The notes: generated by a model from the sequence alone, not told the origin. 64,000 nucleotides of DNA from Ruminococcus sp. (GCF_016287535.1 NZ_JAEFAJ010000010.1:1-64000), one strand, 5' to 3'. Shown: positions 51,959-61,898, counted from the first letter of the stretch. Made by a program: numbers and translations.

Positions 51959-53095
51959 ATGAAGATCGTTTATATATCAGGCAACAGTATGTTTCTTTGC
52001 AATTCCGGAAAGGTATCGGAGCTTCCGTGCGAAAGAGCTGAAAAGTATACCGATGCCGTAAATGAGATAAACAAGAACAAGGAGTGGAAGCATTCCGGAG
52101 CAGGAGCGATGTTCCGTGAAGATCTTGAGCATGATGCAGATGCGTCGAGATCTGTCAGGATAAACGGCGTTTCTGCCGCTGATGATGGTTTCATATACTC
52201 TGCCGTTCTTGGAGAAATGGGTGCTATCTACAGGAAAAGCGCTGATTCACCTAAAGCTCCGGAGGGACACATATATACCGGAATGAACAGGGATATCGGT
52301 GATATTGCTTATAAAAACGGCAGGATAGCCGCTATACTTGACGGACATCTTGCGATATTCGACGAGCGCGGCGACTACAATGAACTTACGGACGGACATT
52401 CCGCAGAGGCATCTCCTTTCTGGTCTGCCACCGACGGCAGATTGTTCTGTTCTACGAGAGGACGTGCGCTGGAGGGCGGAAATGTTTTTTCTGCAAGCTC
52501 CATATTGGCAGTCGATGAGGAAGCAGGAAGTATAGACACACTTTTTGCGGAAGAGGGAAATGATCTGCTTGAGCCAAAAAACGACGCAGACGGCAATTAT
52601 TATTTCATACGTCAGCCGTATAAGCTGCAAAAAAGTGAAAAGGAGCCGGTGTGGAAGTCAGTGCTGCTTTTCCCGGTGAGGCTCATTAAGGCGCTTTTCG
52701 GTTTCATAAACGCTTTCAGCGTGCTGTTCGGCGGCGAACCTCTCAGAAAGAGCCAGAGAAAAGGCGATGTCAAATCTAAAACTAAATCGCCCCGTGAGCA
52801 GTATATAGAGGACAGATTGCGAGAAGCTGAGAAGAACGAAAAGGAAAACGCTGCTGCCGGCGACAAGAATCCGGGAATATTACCGAGAAGCCGTGTTCTC
52901 GTAAGGATAAGTCCAGATGAGACCGAGACCATACTCTGCAAAGGGGTTCTGGATTACACGCTCTGCGGCGAGGGCGTGATATGCTCCAACGGAAAGGAGC
53001 TTCTGCTTATCGGCAAAGACGGCAGTGAAAAAGTTATAGCAAAGGCTGAGCTTGCTGAAAAGCTCAGTGTAATAAACGAAAAAAATGTATCCTGA
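51959..53095 (+). CDS. Hypothetical beta-propeller-like protein
   Basis: A 378-residue protein without signal peptide. Repeated strand-rich blades can be read (FIYSAVLGEMGAIYRK, IAYKNGRIAAILDGHLAIFDE, ATDGRLFCSTRG, GNYYFIRQPYKLQ), suggesting a WD40- or DUF5050-like propeller. Between about 235 and 300 there is an amphipathic/hydrophobic insert (SVLLFPVRLIKALFGFINAFSVLFGG) and a charged coil (REAEKNEKENAAAG), perhaps a membrane-touching loop. The ribosome site lies rather far (15 nt) from ATG 51959. No family was recognised. Confidence 0.65.
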   Translation: MKIVYISGNSMFLCNSGKVSELPCERAEKYTDAVNEINKNKEWKHSGAGAMFREDLEHDADASRSVRINGVSAADDGFIYSAVLGEMGAIYRKSADSPKAPEGHIYTGMNRDIGDIAYKNGRIAAILDGHLAIFDERGDYNELTDGHSAEASPFWSATDGRLFCSTRGRALEGGNVFSASSILAVDEEAGSIDTLFAEEGNDLLEPKNDADGNYYFIRQPYKLQKSEKEPVWKSVLLFPVRLIKALFGFINAFSVLFGGEPLRKSQRKGDVKSKTKSPREQYIEDRLREAEKNEKENAAAGDKNPGILPRSRVLVRISPDETETILCKGVLDYTLCGEGVICSNGKELLLIGKDGSEKVIAKAELAEKLSVINEKNVS

Positions 53096-53146
53096 AGCAG
53101 AAAGATCGCTTCGGAAAAATCTTTATTTATGAACAGGAGGCTTAAT

Positions 53147-53410
53147 ATGAAGATCAATGTTATCGGCGGAGAAATGGACAGACGTGAGATCGACGAGTAC
53201 ATGAAGTACGCGGCGGAAAAGTATACCGGCAGACAGATCGGGCAGATGGATATCATCATTGACGGCGAATTCGTGGATCTGAAGATCTACTTCAAGGACA
53301 TGGATTTTCAGAGAGCCTACCGTTCTGCGGATTATCTGGTAAATACTATGGAAAAGCTCAATGACGCAAAGCGCAGCGAGTTTTCCGAAAAGGAACGCCA
53401 CAGTGTTTAA
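53147..53410 (+). CDS. Small conserved hypothetical protein
   Basis: An 87-residue alpha/beta protein (MKINVIGGEMDRREIDEYMKYAAEKY..., then DIIIDGEFVDLKIYFKD) from ATG 53147, which follows CAGGAGG. The predicted order is strand-helix-strand-strand-helix. I do not recognise the function. It lies 10 nt before rsmA in the same gene train. Confidence 0.65.
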   Translation: MKINVIGGEMDRREIDEYMKYAAEKYTGRQIGQMDIIIDGEFVDLKIYFKDMDFQRAYRSADYLVNTMEKLNDAKRSEFSEKERHSV

Positions 53411-53420
53411 GGAGTAACTG

Positions 53421-54275
53421 ATGAATCTAACCAATATCGGAACTGTCAGGGAGATACTGTCCCGTCACGGCTTCAGCTTTTCAAAGGGGCTGGGACAGAA
53501 CTTTATTATCAATCCTGACATATGTCCGAAAATAGCAGAAAACGGCAATGCCCGCAAGGGCTTCGGCATACTTGAGATCGGAACCGGGATAGGAGTCCTT
53601 ACAGCGGAGCTGGCAAAGCGTGCTGACAAGGTCACAGCAGTGGAGATAGATACAAGGCTCCTGCCCATACTTGAAGAAACGCTTGCTGACTTTGACAATG
53701 TGAAAATAGTTAACGAGGACGTAATGAAGTGCGATCTGCACAGGCTTATCGACGAAGAATTCAGGGGGCTTCATGTGGCTGTTTGTGCAAATCTGCCCTA
53801 TTATATTACGTCCCCCGTTATTATGCTGCTCCTTGAGAGCAGACTGCCGATAGAATCAATAACTGTCATGGTGCAGAAGGAAGCCGCACAGCGGCTTTGT
53901 GCAAGGGTAGGTTCGCGGGATTCCGGTGCTATAACCGTTGGAGTGAATTACTACGGTACGGTGAAAAAGCTCTTTGACGTATCACGGGGCAGTTTCATGC
54001 CGGCACCGAATGTGGATTCTGCGGTTATGAGGATAGATCTGAACAGCGAGCGTCGTCTTGACGGGAAGAGCGAGAAGTTTTTCTTCAGTGTAGTCAAGGC
54101 AGGCTTTTCACAAAGGAGAAAAACCCTTGCCAATTCGCTGTCATCAGTAATGGGTATACCTAAAGAAAAGGTATATACAGCACTTAAAGCCATTGGACTG
54201 CCGGAAGCGGCACGTATTGAGCAGCTTGATATGGAACAGCTTATAGCCGTATCGGCAGAGCTGATGAATGACTGA
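53421..54275 (+). CDS. rsmA: 16S rRNA dimethyladenosine transferase
   Basis: RsmA/KsgA dimethylates A1518 and A1519 of 16S rRNA during small-subunit maturation. The 284-residue product has GLGQNFIINPDICPKI near residue 22, the SAM-binding ILEIGTGIGVLTAELA near 52, the AVEID motif, and the catalytic NLPYYITSP (motif IV) near 122. The TGA stop shares its A with the ATG of cobI, so cobalamin synthesis genes follow without a gap. Confidence 0.95.
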   Translation: MNLTNIGTVREILSRHGFSFSKGLGQNFIINPDICPKIAENGNARKGFGILEIGTGIGVLTAELAKRADKVTAVEIDTRLLPILEETLADFDNVKIVNEDVMKCDLHRLIDEEFRGLHVAVCANLPYYITSPVIMLLLESRLPIESITVMVQKEAAQRLCARVGSRDSGAITVGVNYYGTVKKLFDVSRGSFMPAPNVDSAVMRIDLNSERRLDGKSEKFFFSVVKAGFSQRRKTLANSLSSVMGIPKEKVYTALKAIGLPEAARIEQLDMEQLIAVSAELMND

Positions 54276-54964
54276 TGGGGAAGCTTTACGGTGTCAGCGT
54301 AGGAGCGGGAGATCCCGGACTTATGACGCTGAAGGCAGTCAGGATCATAGAGAAGTGCAGTGTCATTGCTGTTCCGCGGACAAACGGTGAGAATACTGCC
54401 GCTCTGTCCATAGCGGAGCAGGCGGTGGATATATCAGGGAAGAGAAGGCTATTTTTTGATTTCCCCATGACCACAGTTAAGACCGAACTTGAAAGGAATT
54501 ATTCCGCAGTTTCAGAACGGCTTTGCACCGAGCTTGAAAGCAATGACGTTGCTTTTCTTACGCTTGGGGATATATCGGTTTACTCCACATTCTGCTATAT
54601 TGCAGAACATATAAGAGGTGCAGGCTTCAATGTAGAGGTATGTGCTGGTGTAACGAGCTTTTCGGCTGCGGCAGCTGCTCTGGCAGAGCCGCTTTGTCTT
54701 GGCAGCGAGGAGCTTCATATAATCCCTTACAGCTCCGGCAGTATTGAGAACTCTCTTGAACTCAGCGGAACAAAGGTGATAATGAAAACAGGCAGGCATA
54801 CACAGGAGCTTATCTCATTGTTACGCAGAAAAGGACTTGCAGAACATACCAAAGCCGTTGTGAACTGCGGATTCCCCGATGAAAGATCATATGCGTCAGT
54901 TGAGGATATACCTGAAGCTCCCGGATATTTTACCTTATTTATAATTACTGACAGGGAGAGCTGA
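54275..54964 (+). CDS. cobI: (Cobalt-)precorrin-2 C20-methyltransferase
   Basis: CbiL/CobI moves a methyl group from SAM to C20 of (cobalt-)precorrin-2. 229 residues with the tetrapyrrole methylase fold: GVSVGAGDPGLMTLKA at the start, AFLTLGDISVYSTFCYI for the second SAM loop and VCAGVTSFSAAAAAL. First cobalamin gene of the cluster; it begins on the rsmA stop. The early insertion enzymes (sirohydrochlorin chelatase, uroporphyrinogen methylase) are not in the window. Confidence 0.93.
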   Translation: MGKLYGVSVGAGDPGLMTLKAVRIIEKCSVIAVPRTNGENTAALSIAEQAVDISGKRRLFFDFPMTTVKTELERNYSAVSERLCTELESNDVAFLTLGDISVYSTFCYIAEHIRGAGFNVEVCAGVTSFSAAAAALAEPLCLGSEELHIIPYSSGSIENSLELSGTKVIMKTGRHTQELISLLRRKGLAEHTKAVVNCGFPDERSYASVEDIPEAPGYFTLFIITDRES

Positions 54965-54965
54965 A

Positions 54966-56108
54966 ATGAAGCTTGAAGAATATATATACAAGGGTTCACA
55001 GAAGCTGCGCTGCGGTTATACCACAGGTTCATGCGCAGCAGCGGCAGCTATGGCAGCAGCGGAAATGCTGCTTACAGGACATGAAGTCCTGTCTGCGGAG
55101 CTTATGACTCCTAAAGGCGTAAAGCTGCGCCTTGATATAACTGAGCCTGTGATATGTGAAGAAAGAGCTTCCTGCGCAGTTATAAAGGACAGCGGAGATG
55201 ACCCTGATATAACCGACGGGATAAGGGTATGCGCTGAGGTCTCGCTTATCACTTCGGGAGTTGTGATAGCAGGCGGCGAGGGCATAGGCAGAGTGACAAA
55301 GGCGGGACTTGATCAGCCGGTTGGAGAAGCCGCTATAAATTCAGTCCCCCGTAAAATGATAAGCGGAGCGGTCATGGAGATCGCTGAGAAATACGGCTAT
55401 TCCGGCGGTTTCAATGTAAGGATATCCGTGCCTGGCGGAGAAGAGATTGCAAAAAAGACCTATAATCCTCGCATGGGTATAGAAGGCGGAATATCTATAA
55501 TCGGAACGAGCGGCATCGTTGAGCCTATGAGTAATTCAGCACTTATCGAAACTATCCGCATGGAGTCGAATATGAGACGTGCTGAGGGGCAGAGGAATAT
55601 GCTGCTGACTATAGGCAACTACAGTGAGAGCTTCGTTCAGGAGAAAATGCCCTTCTCGCTGGAGAGGAGCGTTACCTGCAGCAACTTCATCGGTGAGGCA
55701 ATAGATATCGGCATAGAGCTTGGATTTGAGACAATACTTATCGTTGGTCATATAGGTAAGCTGGTGAAGCTCGGAGCAGGTATAATGAATACCCATTCAT
55801 CATGTGCTGACGGACGTATGGACGTGCTCGTTACCTGCGGTGTTCTTGCGGGAGCTGATACAGAAACCCTGAAACGGCTGCCCGACTGTGCTACAGTTGA
55901 CGCGGCAATGGATATACTTGACGAAGCCGGATATCTTGAAAAGACTGCGGAAGTTCTTGAAAAGCGTATGGACTTCTATTTGCAGAACCGTGTAAAGTCT
56001 GAAGTCAGGATAGCCGCTCTCGCGTTTTCATATAAGCGTGACCTGCTTGTAAAGACTTCACTTGCTGATGAACTTATTAAGGCGATAACGGAGGAAGAAA
56101 ATGGTTGA
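54966..56108 (+). CDS. cbiD: Cobalt-precorrin-5B C1-methyltransferase CbiD
   Basis: CbiD methylates C1 in the anaerobic pathway and is a marker for that route. The 380-residue product carries the family start LRCGYTTGSCAAAAAMAAA near residue 15, the DDPDITDG motif and the GEAAINSVPRKMI segment, with the conserved glycine-rich HIGKLVKLGAGIMNTHS near 265. It starts one base after cobI and overlaps the cobM start by 8 nt. Confidence 0.95.
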   Translation: MKLEEYIYKGSQKLRCGYTTGSCAAAAAMAAAEMLLTGHEVLSAELMTPKGVKLRLDITEPVICEERASCAVIKDSGDDPDITDGIRVCAEVSLITSGVVIAGGEGIGRVTKAGLDQPVGEAAINSVPRKMISGAVMEIAEKYGYSGGFNVRISVPGGEEIAKKTYNPRMGIEGGISIIGTSGIVEPMSNSALIETIRMESNMRRAEGQRNMLLTIGNYSESFVQEKMPFSLERSVTCSNFIGEAIDIGIELGFETILIVGHIGKLVKLGAGIMNTHSSCADGRMDVLVTCGVLAGADTETLKRLPDCATVDAAMDILDEAGYLEKTAEVLEKRMDFYLQNRVKSEVRIAALAFSYKRDLLVKTSLADELIKAITEEENG

Positions 56109-56859
56109 TTTTGTCGGAGCAGGCTGCGGAGCTGCCGACCTTATTACACTGAGAGGAAAGCGGCTTCTTGAAAAAGCCGATGTTATAATATATGCGGGCT
56201 CTCTGGTAAACCCTGAGCTCCTTGATTATGCCAAGCTTGACTGCGAGATATACAACAGCGCTGTCATGCATCTTGACGAGGTGATAGATGTCATGAAGAA
56301 CGCCGAAGCGGAGGGAAAGGATACGGTCCGTCTTCACACCGGTGACCCTTCGGTATACGGTGCGATACGCGAACAGATGGACAGGCTTGACGAGCTTCAT
56401 ATCCCATACAGTATCACTCCCGGAGTGAGTTCCTTCTGCGGAGCTGCGGCAGCTCTCAGGGCTGAATACACTCTTCCTGACGTATCACAGACAGTGATAC
56501 TCACACGTATGGCAGGACGTACTCCTGTTCCGGAAAAGGAGAGAATCGAGAGCCTTGCGGCACATAATGCGACTATGGTCATATTTCTCAGCGCCGGCAT
56601 GACGGAGGAATTGTCCGCTCGTCTGCTAAGCGGAGGCTACCGCAGCGATACTCCTGCGGCTATCGTATACAAGGCTACATGGAGCGATGAAAAGGTAGTC
56701 CGCTGTACAGTCGGCACCCTTGCGAAAGCCGCAAGGGAAAACGGTATCACCAAAACTGCACTAATTACTGTGGGCGGATTCCTCGGAGATGATTATGAGC
56801 TCTCAAAGCTCTATGATAAAAAATTTGAAACTGGTTTCAGAAAGGCAGAAGATACATGA
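56101..56859 (+). CDS. cobM: (Cobalt-)precorrin-4 C11-methyltransferase
   Basis: CbiF/CobM methylates C11. 252 residues with FVGAGCGAADLITLRGK at the start, VRLHTGDPSVYGAIREQ as the second SAM motif and PGVSSFCGAAAALRAEYTLP, which together distinguish it from the C20 and C17 enzymes. It overlaps cbiD and, by 4 nt, cbiG, an order (cbiD-cbiF-cbiG-cbiH) common in anaerobic Firmicutes. Confidence 0.94.
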   Translation: MVDFVGAGCGAADLITLRGKRLLEKADVIIYAGSLVNPELLDYAKLDCEIYNSAVMHLDEVIDVMKNAEAEGKDTVRLHTGDPSVYGAIREQMDRLDELHIPYSITPGVSSFCGAAAALRAEYTLPDVSQTVILTRMAGRTPVPEKERIESLAAHNATMVIFLSAGMTEELSARLLSGGYRSDTPAAIVYKATWSDEKVVRCTVGTLAKAARENGITKTALITVGGFLGDDYELSKLYDKKFETGFRKAEDT

Positions 56860-57896
56860 ATATAGCTGTTTTTTCGGTCACCGAGAACGGCAGGCAGCTC
56901 TCTCTCAGAGTAGGCGGGCTGCTTGAATCCGAGCACAGGGTGAGCCGATATTGTTTTCATAAGCATACAGATGATGATTCTGCGGTATTCTGGAATATGG
57001 GGAGCATGGTCGGAAGACTTTTCGAGCGCTCCGATGCGTTTATTTTCGTATGTGCCTGCGGCATAGCCGTACGTGCCGTTGCTCCGTTCCTTGGTACAAA
57101 GGCGGACGATCCGGCGGTAATAGTTATGGACGACAGCGGAAGATTCGTTATTCCTGTGCTTTCGGGACATATCGGCGGCGCTAACCGGTTAGCCGAGGTA
57201 ATTGCAGAAGGGCTCTGTTCAACGGCTGTTATCACTACGGCTACAGATTCCGGCGGGCGCTTTTCTCCTGACAGCTTTGCAGTTGCAAACGATCTGATAA
57301 TCACAGATATGAAAGCTGCTAAGGAGATAGCGGCAGAAGTCCTCGACGATGAAAAAATAGGTTTTTCAAGTGTGTATCAGCATGGAGGACTTCCCTCCGA
57401 GCTCACTGAATTCGGTGTATGCAGGACAGGTATCTGTGTGGGCACTGATACCTCCGAGAAGCCATTTCCGGTAACGCTCAATCTTGTACCGAGGAATATA
57501 GTTCTTGGTATCGGCTGCAAAAAGGGTACCTCTGCCGATGCGATAAGCGCTGCTGTAAATGAAGTGCTGGAAAAGAATAATATTGATATTCAGAGAATAT
57601 GTGAAGTATCAACTATTGATATCAAAAAAGAAGAAGAGGGACTTTGCGAGTTCTGTACAAGGTTCGGTTTCGGGATGACAGCTTATACGGCTGATGAGCT
57701 TATGAAGGTAAGCGGCGATTTTGAAAGCTCTGAGTTTGTACTTGAAACTACAGGTGCGGATAACGTATGTGAAAGAAGCGCTGTGCTTTGCAGCGGCGGC
57801 AAGCTAATTGTAAGAAAGACCGCTGCCGGCGGAGTAACAGTTGCTGTGGCGGAAAAGCCGGTATATCTTGATTTTGAGAGGAAGATGCAGCTATGA
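56856..57896 (+). CDS. cbiG: Cobalt-precorrin 5A hydrolase CbiG
   Basis: CbiG opens the lactone ring of cobalt-precorrin-5A and releases acetaldehyde, a step only in the anaerobic route. The 346-residue product shows the N-terminal domain with CACGIAVRAVAPFLGTKADDPAVIVMDDSGRF in the middle, the LSGHIGGANRLA motif near residue 107 and a C-terminal CbiG domain (GIGCKKGTSADAISAAV near 217). It overlaps both neighbours by 4 nt. Confidence 0.95.
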   Translation: MNIAVFSVTENGRQLSLRVGGLLESEHRVSRYCFHKHTDDDSAVFWNMGSMVGRLFERSDAFIFVCACGIAVRAVAPFLGTKADDPAVIVMDDSGRFVIPVLSGHIGGANRLAEVIAEGLCSTAVITTATDSGGRFSPDSFAVANDLIITDMKAAKEIAAEVLDDEKIGFSSVYQHGGLPSELTEFGVCRTGICVGTDTSEKPFPVTLNLVPRNIVLGIGCKKGTSADAISAAVNEVLEKNNIDIQRICEVSTIDIKKEEEGLCEFCTRFGFGMTAYTADELMKVSGDFESSEFVLETTGADNVCERSAVLCSGGKLIVRKTAAGGVTVAVAEKPVYLDFERKMQL

Positions 57897-58621
57897 AGCT
57901 CTATGTTGCAGGTATAGGCTGCGGAAGCAGGGAAGGTATAACTGTTGAAGCTGAGAAAGCTGTACTGTGCAGTGATATCGTTGTGGGATATACTGTCTAC
58001 ATTGAGCAGATAAAGCGCTTCTATCCTGAAAAGGAGTGCCTTTCCACAGGTATGAGACAGGAGCGTGACCGTGTTGAGCTTGCACTGAAAAAAGCCGCGG
58101 AAGGCAAAACGGTCGCACTTGTATGCAGCGGCGACAGTCAGCTTTACGGAATGGCGGGACTTGCTCTTGAAATGGCAGCTGATTATCCTGATGTTGACAT
58201 AGAAATTATCCCTGGCGTAACAGCCGCACTGAGCGGCGGAGCGGTTCTCGGTTCACCGATGACTCATGATTTTGCGGTCATCAGCCTTTCGGATCTGCTC
58301 ACTCCTATGGAAAAGATAGAACAGAGGTTAAGATGTGCTGCGGAGGGAGATTTTGTGATCGCTCTCTACAATCCGTCCTCTAAAAAACGTGCTGACTACC
58401 TGCAAAAAGCCTGTGATATCATTCTTGGATACAGAGCTGCGGGGACTGTATGCGGAATGGTTTCAAACATAGGAAGAGACGGTCAGAAAAGCTGTATACT
58501 GACACTGGGAGAGCTGCGTGATACACAGGCGGATATGTTCACCACGGTATTTATCGGCAATTCAGAAACAAAGGTCATTGGCGGAAAAATGGTAACTCCG
58601 AGAGGATACCGCAATGTGTAA
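57893..58621 (+). CDS. cobJ: (Cobalt-)precorrin-3B C17-methyltransferase
   Basis: CbiH/CobJ methylates C17 and contracts the ring. 242 residues: YVAGIGCGSREGITVEAEKA, VALVCSGDSQLYGMAGL, and PGVTAALSGGAVLGSPMTHDFAVISLSDLLTP, the signature of this methylase. No extra CobE/CbiG or ferredoxin-like fusion is present. It overlaps cbiJ by 8 nt. Confidence 0.94.
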   Translation: MKLYVAGIGCGSREGITVEAEKAVLCSDIVVGYTVYIEQIKRFYPEKECLSTGMRQERDRVELALKKAAEGKTVALVCSGDSQLYGMAGLALEMAADYPDVDIEIIPGVTAALSGGAVLGSPMTHDFAVISLSDLLTPMEKIEQRLRCAAEGDFVIALYNPSSKKRADYLQKACDIILGYRAAGTVCGMVSNIGRDGQKSCILTLGELRDTQADMFTTVFIGNSETKVIGGKMVTPRGYRNV

Positions 58622-59360
58622 GGTGCTTATATTCGGCGGTACTACCGAGGGCAGGGAGCTTGCGGAATACTGTGTGCATAACGGTATCGCTGCGGCGGTG
58701 TCAGTAGCTACGGGATACGGAGCTGAGCTTCTTCCGAAAGACGAAATGCTTAGTGTATTTACAGGCAGACTTGATTCTGAAGGGATAAAGCGGCTTGTCT
58801 CCGGACTTGGCTGTAATGCAGTCGTTGACGCGACCCATCCCTATGCCGAAGAGGTAACAAGGAATATAAGGGCTGCCTGCAGTGAACTTGGAATAGTCTG
58901 TTACAGACTGCTTCGCAGCTCTCAGGAAATATCCGGCTGTACAAAGGCTGGTAATATGGACGAGCTTGTGAGTATACTGAACAGTTCTGACAAGGTTATC
59001 CTCAGTACCCTCGGAAGCAAGGAGCTTCCTAAGCTTGCGGAGGTCAAGGATCACGGCAGAAGGATATGGGTCAGGGCATTGCCGAATGATGATGTACGAA
59101 AGAGCTGTGAAGAGCTTGGGTTCAGCAGAGATAAGCTTATACTTGAAAAGGGCCCTTTCACTGCTGAACAGAATATCGCCCATATAAAACTGAGCGCAGC
59201 AGAGGTCCTTGTTACTAAGGAGAGCGGTACGGCAGGAGGCTTCCCGGAAAAGCTTTCGGCGGCAGCAATCTGCGGTGCTGAAGTGATAGTTCTTGAAAGG
59301 CCTGATGAAGAGGGCTTTGGTTTTGATGAGATAAAGAAAATACTTGCGGAAATGAGGTGA
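58614..59360 (+). CDS. cbiJ: (Cobalt-)precorrin-6A reductase
   Basis: CbiJ/CobK reduces the macrocycle of precorrin-6A with NAD(P)H. 248 residues with the start VLIFGGTTEGRELAEYC, DATHPYAEEVTRN near residue 65, LILEKGPFT and the LVTKESGTAGGFPEKL motif near 200, all typical. The ribosome site lies within cobJ. Confidence 0.93.
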   Translation: MCKVLIFGGTTEGRELAEYCVHNGIAAAVSVATGYGAELLPKDEMLSVFTGRLDSEGIKRLVSGLGCNAVVDATHPYAEEVTRNIRAACSELGIVCYRLLRSSQEISGCTKAGNMDELVSILNSSDKVILSTLGSKELPKLAEVKDHGRRIWVRALPNDDVRKSCEELGFSRDKLILEKGPFTAEQNIAHIKLSAAEVLVTKESGTAGGFPEKLSAAAICGAEVIVLERPDEEGFGFDEIKKILAEMR

Positions 59361-59364
59361 AGAG

Positions 59365-60555
59365 TTGAAGATATACATAGTCGGGATCGGTATGGAAGGT
59401 GTGAAAACGCTTACAAAGGATGCTGAAAAGGCTGTCTGCGAAGCAGAGGTACTGATAGGAGCAGAGAGAATGCTTGCGCCTTTTTCTGCATATTGCAAGA
59501 CAGAGTTCATGGAGTATCGCAGCGAGGAAATAGTCCGTTATTTAGAAGGAAACAAGCCCTCATCGGCAGCTGTGCTGATGTCCGGCGACTGCGGATTTTT
59601 CAGCGGTGCCAAAAGACTTTCTGAGCAGCTTTCCGAATATGCTCCCGAAATAATCTGCGGTATTTCTTCACCTGTTTACCTTTGCGCAAAGCTCGGAAAG
59701 GACTGGTCTGACTGCTGCTTTGTAAGTCTGCACGGTAAAAAAGCAAATATCGTCCGTAATGTAAAAACTCACAGGAACACGTTTTTCCTGCTTGGCGGCG
59801 ATATAACTGCGGCTGATATCTGCAGGCGGCTGTGCACCTATGATATGGGGGATATCATTGTACATATCGGAGAGGATCTCGGATATGAGAACGAGAGGAT
59901 ATCCAGCGGAAAAGCCTGTGAATTCGCAGATATAACGACTTCAGGACTGTGTGTGATGCTGTGCGAAAACGGTGGATATGAAAAGGCGGTTCTAAGCGGT
60001 ATACCTGATGACCTGTTCATCAGAGGCAGCGTTCCTATGACGAAATCAGAGGTCAGGACGGTTACTGTGGCAGGACTGGGGATATGCGATGACAGCGTAT
60101 GCTGGGACATCGGCAGCGGAACAGGTTCGGTGGCTGTAGAAATGGCTGTACGCTGCGGAAACGGTCTTGTATGTGCAGTAGAGAAAAATTCGGAAGCAGT
60201 TGAGCTTATCGAAAAGAACAGGATCAGATTCGGCTGTGACAATATTGAAATATACAGTGGTAACTCAGCGGATGTTATTGATGATCTTCCTGTCCCTGAT
60301 GTTGTATTTGTCGGAGGGTCAGGCGGTCAATTATTTGATATAATTGATAAAGCGTACTCAATAAATCGCAATATCCGGCTGACCGTAACAGCGGTATCTC
60401 TCGAAACTCTTTCTGAATGTACAGCAATATTTGATAAGCTCGGCCTTGAAGCGGAGATCACACAGATAGCTGTCACACGTACACGTAAGGTGGGAAAACA
60501 TACCATGCTTTCAGCTGAAAATCCAGTATATATCATTAAGAGGAAGCAGCTATGA
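59365..60555 (+). CDS. cbiET: CbiE-CbiT fusion, precorrin-6B/7 methyltransferase and decarboxylase
   Basis: A 396-residue CobL-type fusion. The CbiE half (about 1-205) methylates C5 (YIVGIGMEGVKTLTKDAEKA, then AVLMSGDCGFFSGA); the CbiT half (about 210-396) methylates C15 and decarboxylates (TKSEVRTVTVAGLG, CWDIGSGTGSVAVEMA, FVGGSGG). Start is TTG 59365 with AGGTGAAG upstream; the gene begins 4 nt after cbiJ. Separate cbiE and cbiT genes are the more common state in anaerobic operons. Confidence 0.93.
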   Translation: MKIYIVGIGMEGVKTLTKDAEKAVCEAEVLIGAERMLAPFSAYCKTEFMEYRSEEIVRYLEGNKPSSAAVLMSGDCGFFSGAKRLSEQLSEYAPEIICGISSPVYLCAKLGKDWSDCCFVSLHGKKANIVRNVKTHRNTFFLLGGDITAADICRRLCTYDMGDIIVHIGEDLGYENERISSGKACEFADITTSGLCVMLCENGGYEKAVLSGIPDDLFIRGSVPMTKSEVRTVTVAGLGICDDSVCWDIGSGTGSVAVEMAVRCGNGLVCAVEKNSEAVELIEKNRIRFGCDNIEIYSGNSADVIDDLPVPDVVFVGGSGGQLFDIIDKAYSINRNIRLTVTAVSLETLSECTAIFDKLGLEAEITQIAVTRTRKVGKHTMLSAENPVYIIKRKQL

Positions 60556-61898
60556 AAAGGGTTATCATCGGTGGTACTCACAGCGGCTGCGGCAAAACGA
60601 CAGTAGTATGCGCGGTACTTGCTGCGCTGAAAGCCCGCGGACTTGCTGTTTCGAGCTTCAAGTGCGGTCCGGACTACATTGATCCAATGTTTCATGAGAG
60701 CATCATAGGCGCTGATGCTCATAACCTTGACAGCTTTTTCTGCGATGACAATACACTCAGATATTTGCTCTGTACAAACGGTGAAAAATCAGATATATCC
60801 GTAATTGAAGGCGTTATGGGATATTACGACGGCGTTGGCGGCAGAGGTTCCGCTCATTCGGTCTCGGCGGCGACCGGTACACCTTCTGTAATAGTCATTG
60901 ACTGTAAAGGTGCGTCGGAGTCGATAGGTGCCGTGGTGAAGGGCTTTCTTGATTATAAAAGACCGAACAGTATAAAGGGCTTTATTTTCAACAGACTCCC
61001 GGAACGGCTTGTTCCGCTCGCAAAGGATATATGCGAAGAATCGGGTACAAAGTATTTCGGCTTTTTCCCTGTGACCAGCTTTTCACTGGAAAGCCGGCGC
61101 CTCGGACTTATAACGGCTGCCGAGGTGGCTGATCTGAAGAAAATCACAGAGCAGCTTGGGGTACTTGCTGAAAAGCACATTCTCCTTGACGAGCTTATGA
61201 ATACAGCGGAATCGCCTTTGCCTGATTTTGAACCGCTCAAATTGAACAGACTTTTTGAAAATAAACATCCAAAAATTGCTGTTGCAAAGGACAGAGCATT
61301 CTGCTTTATTTATTCGGATAATATCACACTGCTTGAAAAGCTTGGCTGTGAAATAGAGTTTTTCTCTCCGATGAATGACACAAAACTGCCGGACAACTGC
61401 TGCGGAATTATTCTCTGCGGCGGTTATCCTGAGCTGTATGCGGCGGAGTTATCTTCCAACAGCAGTATGCTTGCGGCGATAAAAAGCGCAGCTGCGTCCG
61501 GTATGCCGATTATAGCGGAATGCGGAGGCTTTATGTATCTGCATGATACTATGAAGATGCCGGACGGTTCTGAATACGGAATGGTGGGAGCAATAAAAGG
61601 AACAGCTTACGAGACTCAGCGCCTGCAGAGATTCGGGTACGTTACTCTTACAGCCGATGCTGATAATCTTATCTGCGCGAAAGGAGAAAGTATACCGGCT
61701 CATGAGTTCCATTACTGGGACAGTACCGACTGTGGCGAAAGCTTTAAAGCTGAGAAGAATGACGGCAGGAACTGGCGGTGTGTCCATGCGGACAAAGCGA
61801 TGTATGCAGGTTTCCCGCATTTGTATTTTTATTCGGATACTGGCATTGCACAGAGATTTGCAGCTGCCTGTGCGGAGTTTGGAGGTATTGATGGATAG
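60552..61898 (+). CDS. cbiA: Cobyrinate a,c-diamide synthase
   Basis: CbiA amidates the a and c side chains of cobyrinate using ATP and glutamine. 448 residues: a dethiobiotin-synthetase-like ATPase domain with GTHSGCGKTTVVCAVLAAL and KCGPDYIDPMFH, and a C-terminal class I-type glutamine amidotransferase domain with the catalytic Cys in IAECGGFMYL near residue 325. It overlaps cbiET by 4 nt and cobT by 8 nt. Confidence 0.95.
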   Translation: MKRVIIGGTHSGCGKTTVVCAVLAALKARGLAVSSFKCGPDYIDPMFHESIIGADAHNLDSFFCDDNTLRYLLCTNGEKSDISVIEGVMGYYDGVGGRGSAHSVSAATGTPSVIVIDCKGASESIGAVVKGFLDYKRPNSIKGFIFNRLPERLVPLAKDICEESGTKYFGFFPVTSFSLESRRLGLITAAEVADLKKITEQLGVLAEKHILLDELMNTAESPLPDFEPLKLNRLFENKHPKIAVAKDRAFCFIYSDNITLLEKLGCEIEFFSPMNDTKLPDNCCGIILCGGYPELYAAELSSNSSMLAAIKSAAASGMPIIAECGGFMYLHDTMKMPDGSEYGMVGAIKGTAYETQRLQRFGYVTLTADADNLICAKGESIPAHEFHYWDSTDCGESFKAEKNDGRNWRCVHADKAMYAGFPHLYFYSDTGIAQRFAAACAEFGGIDG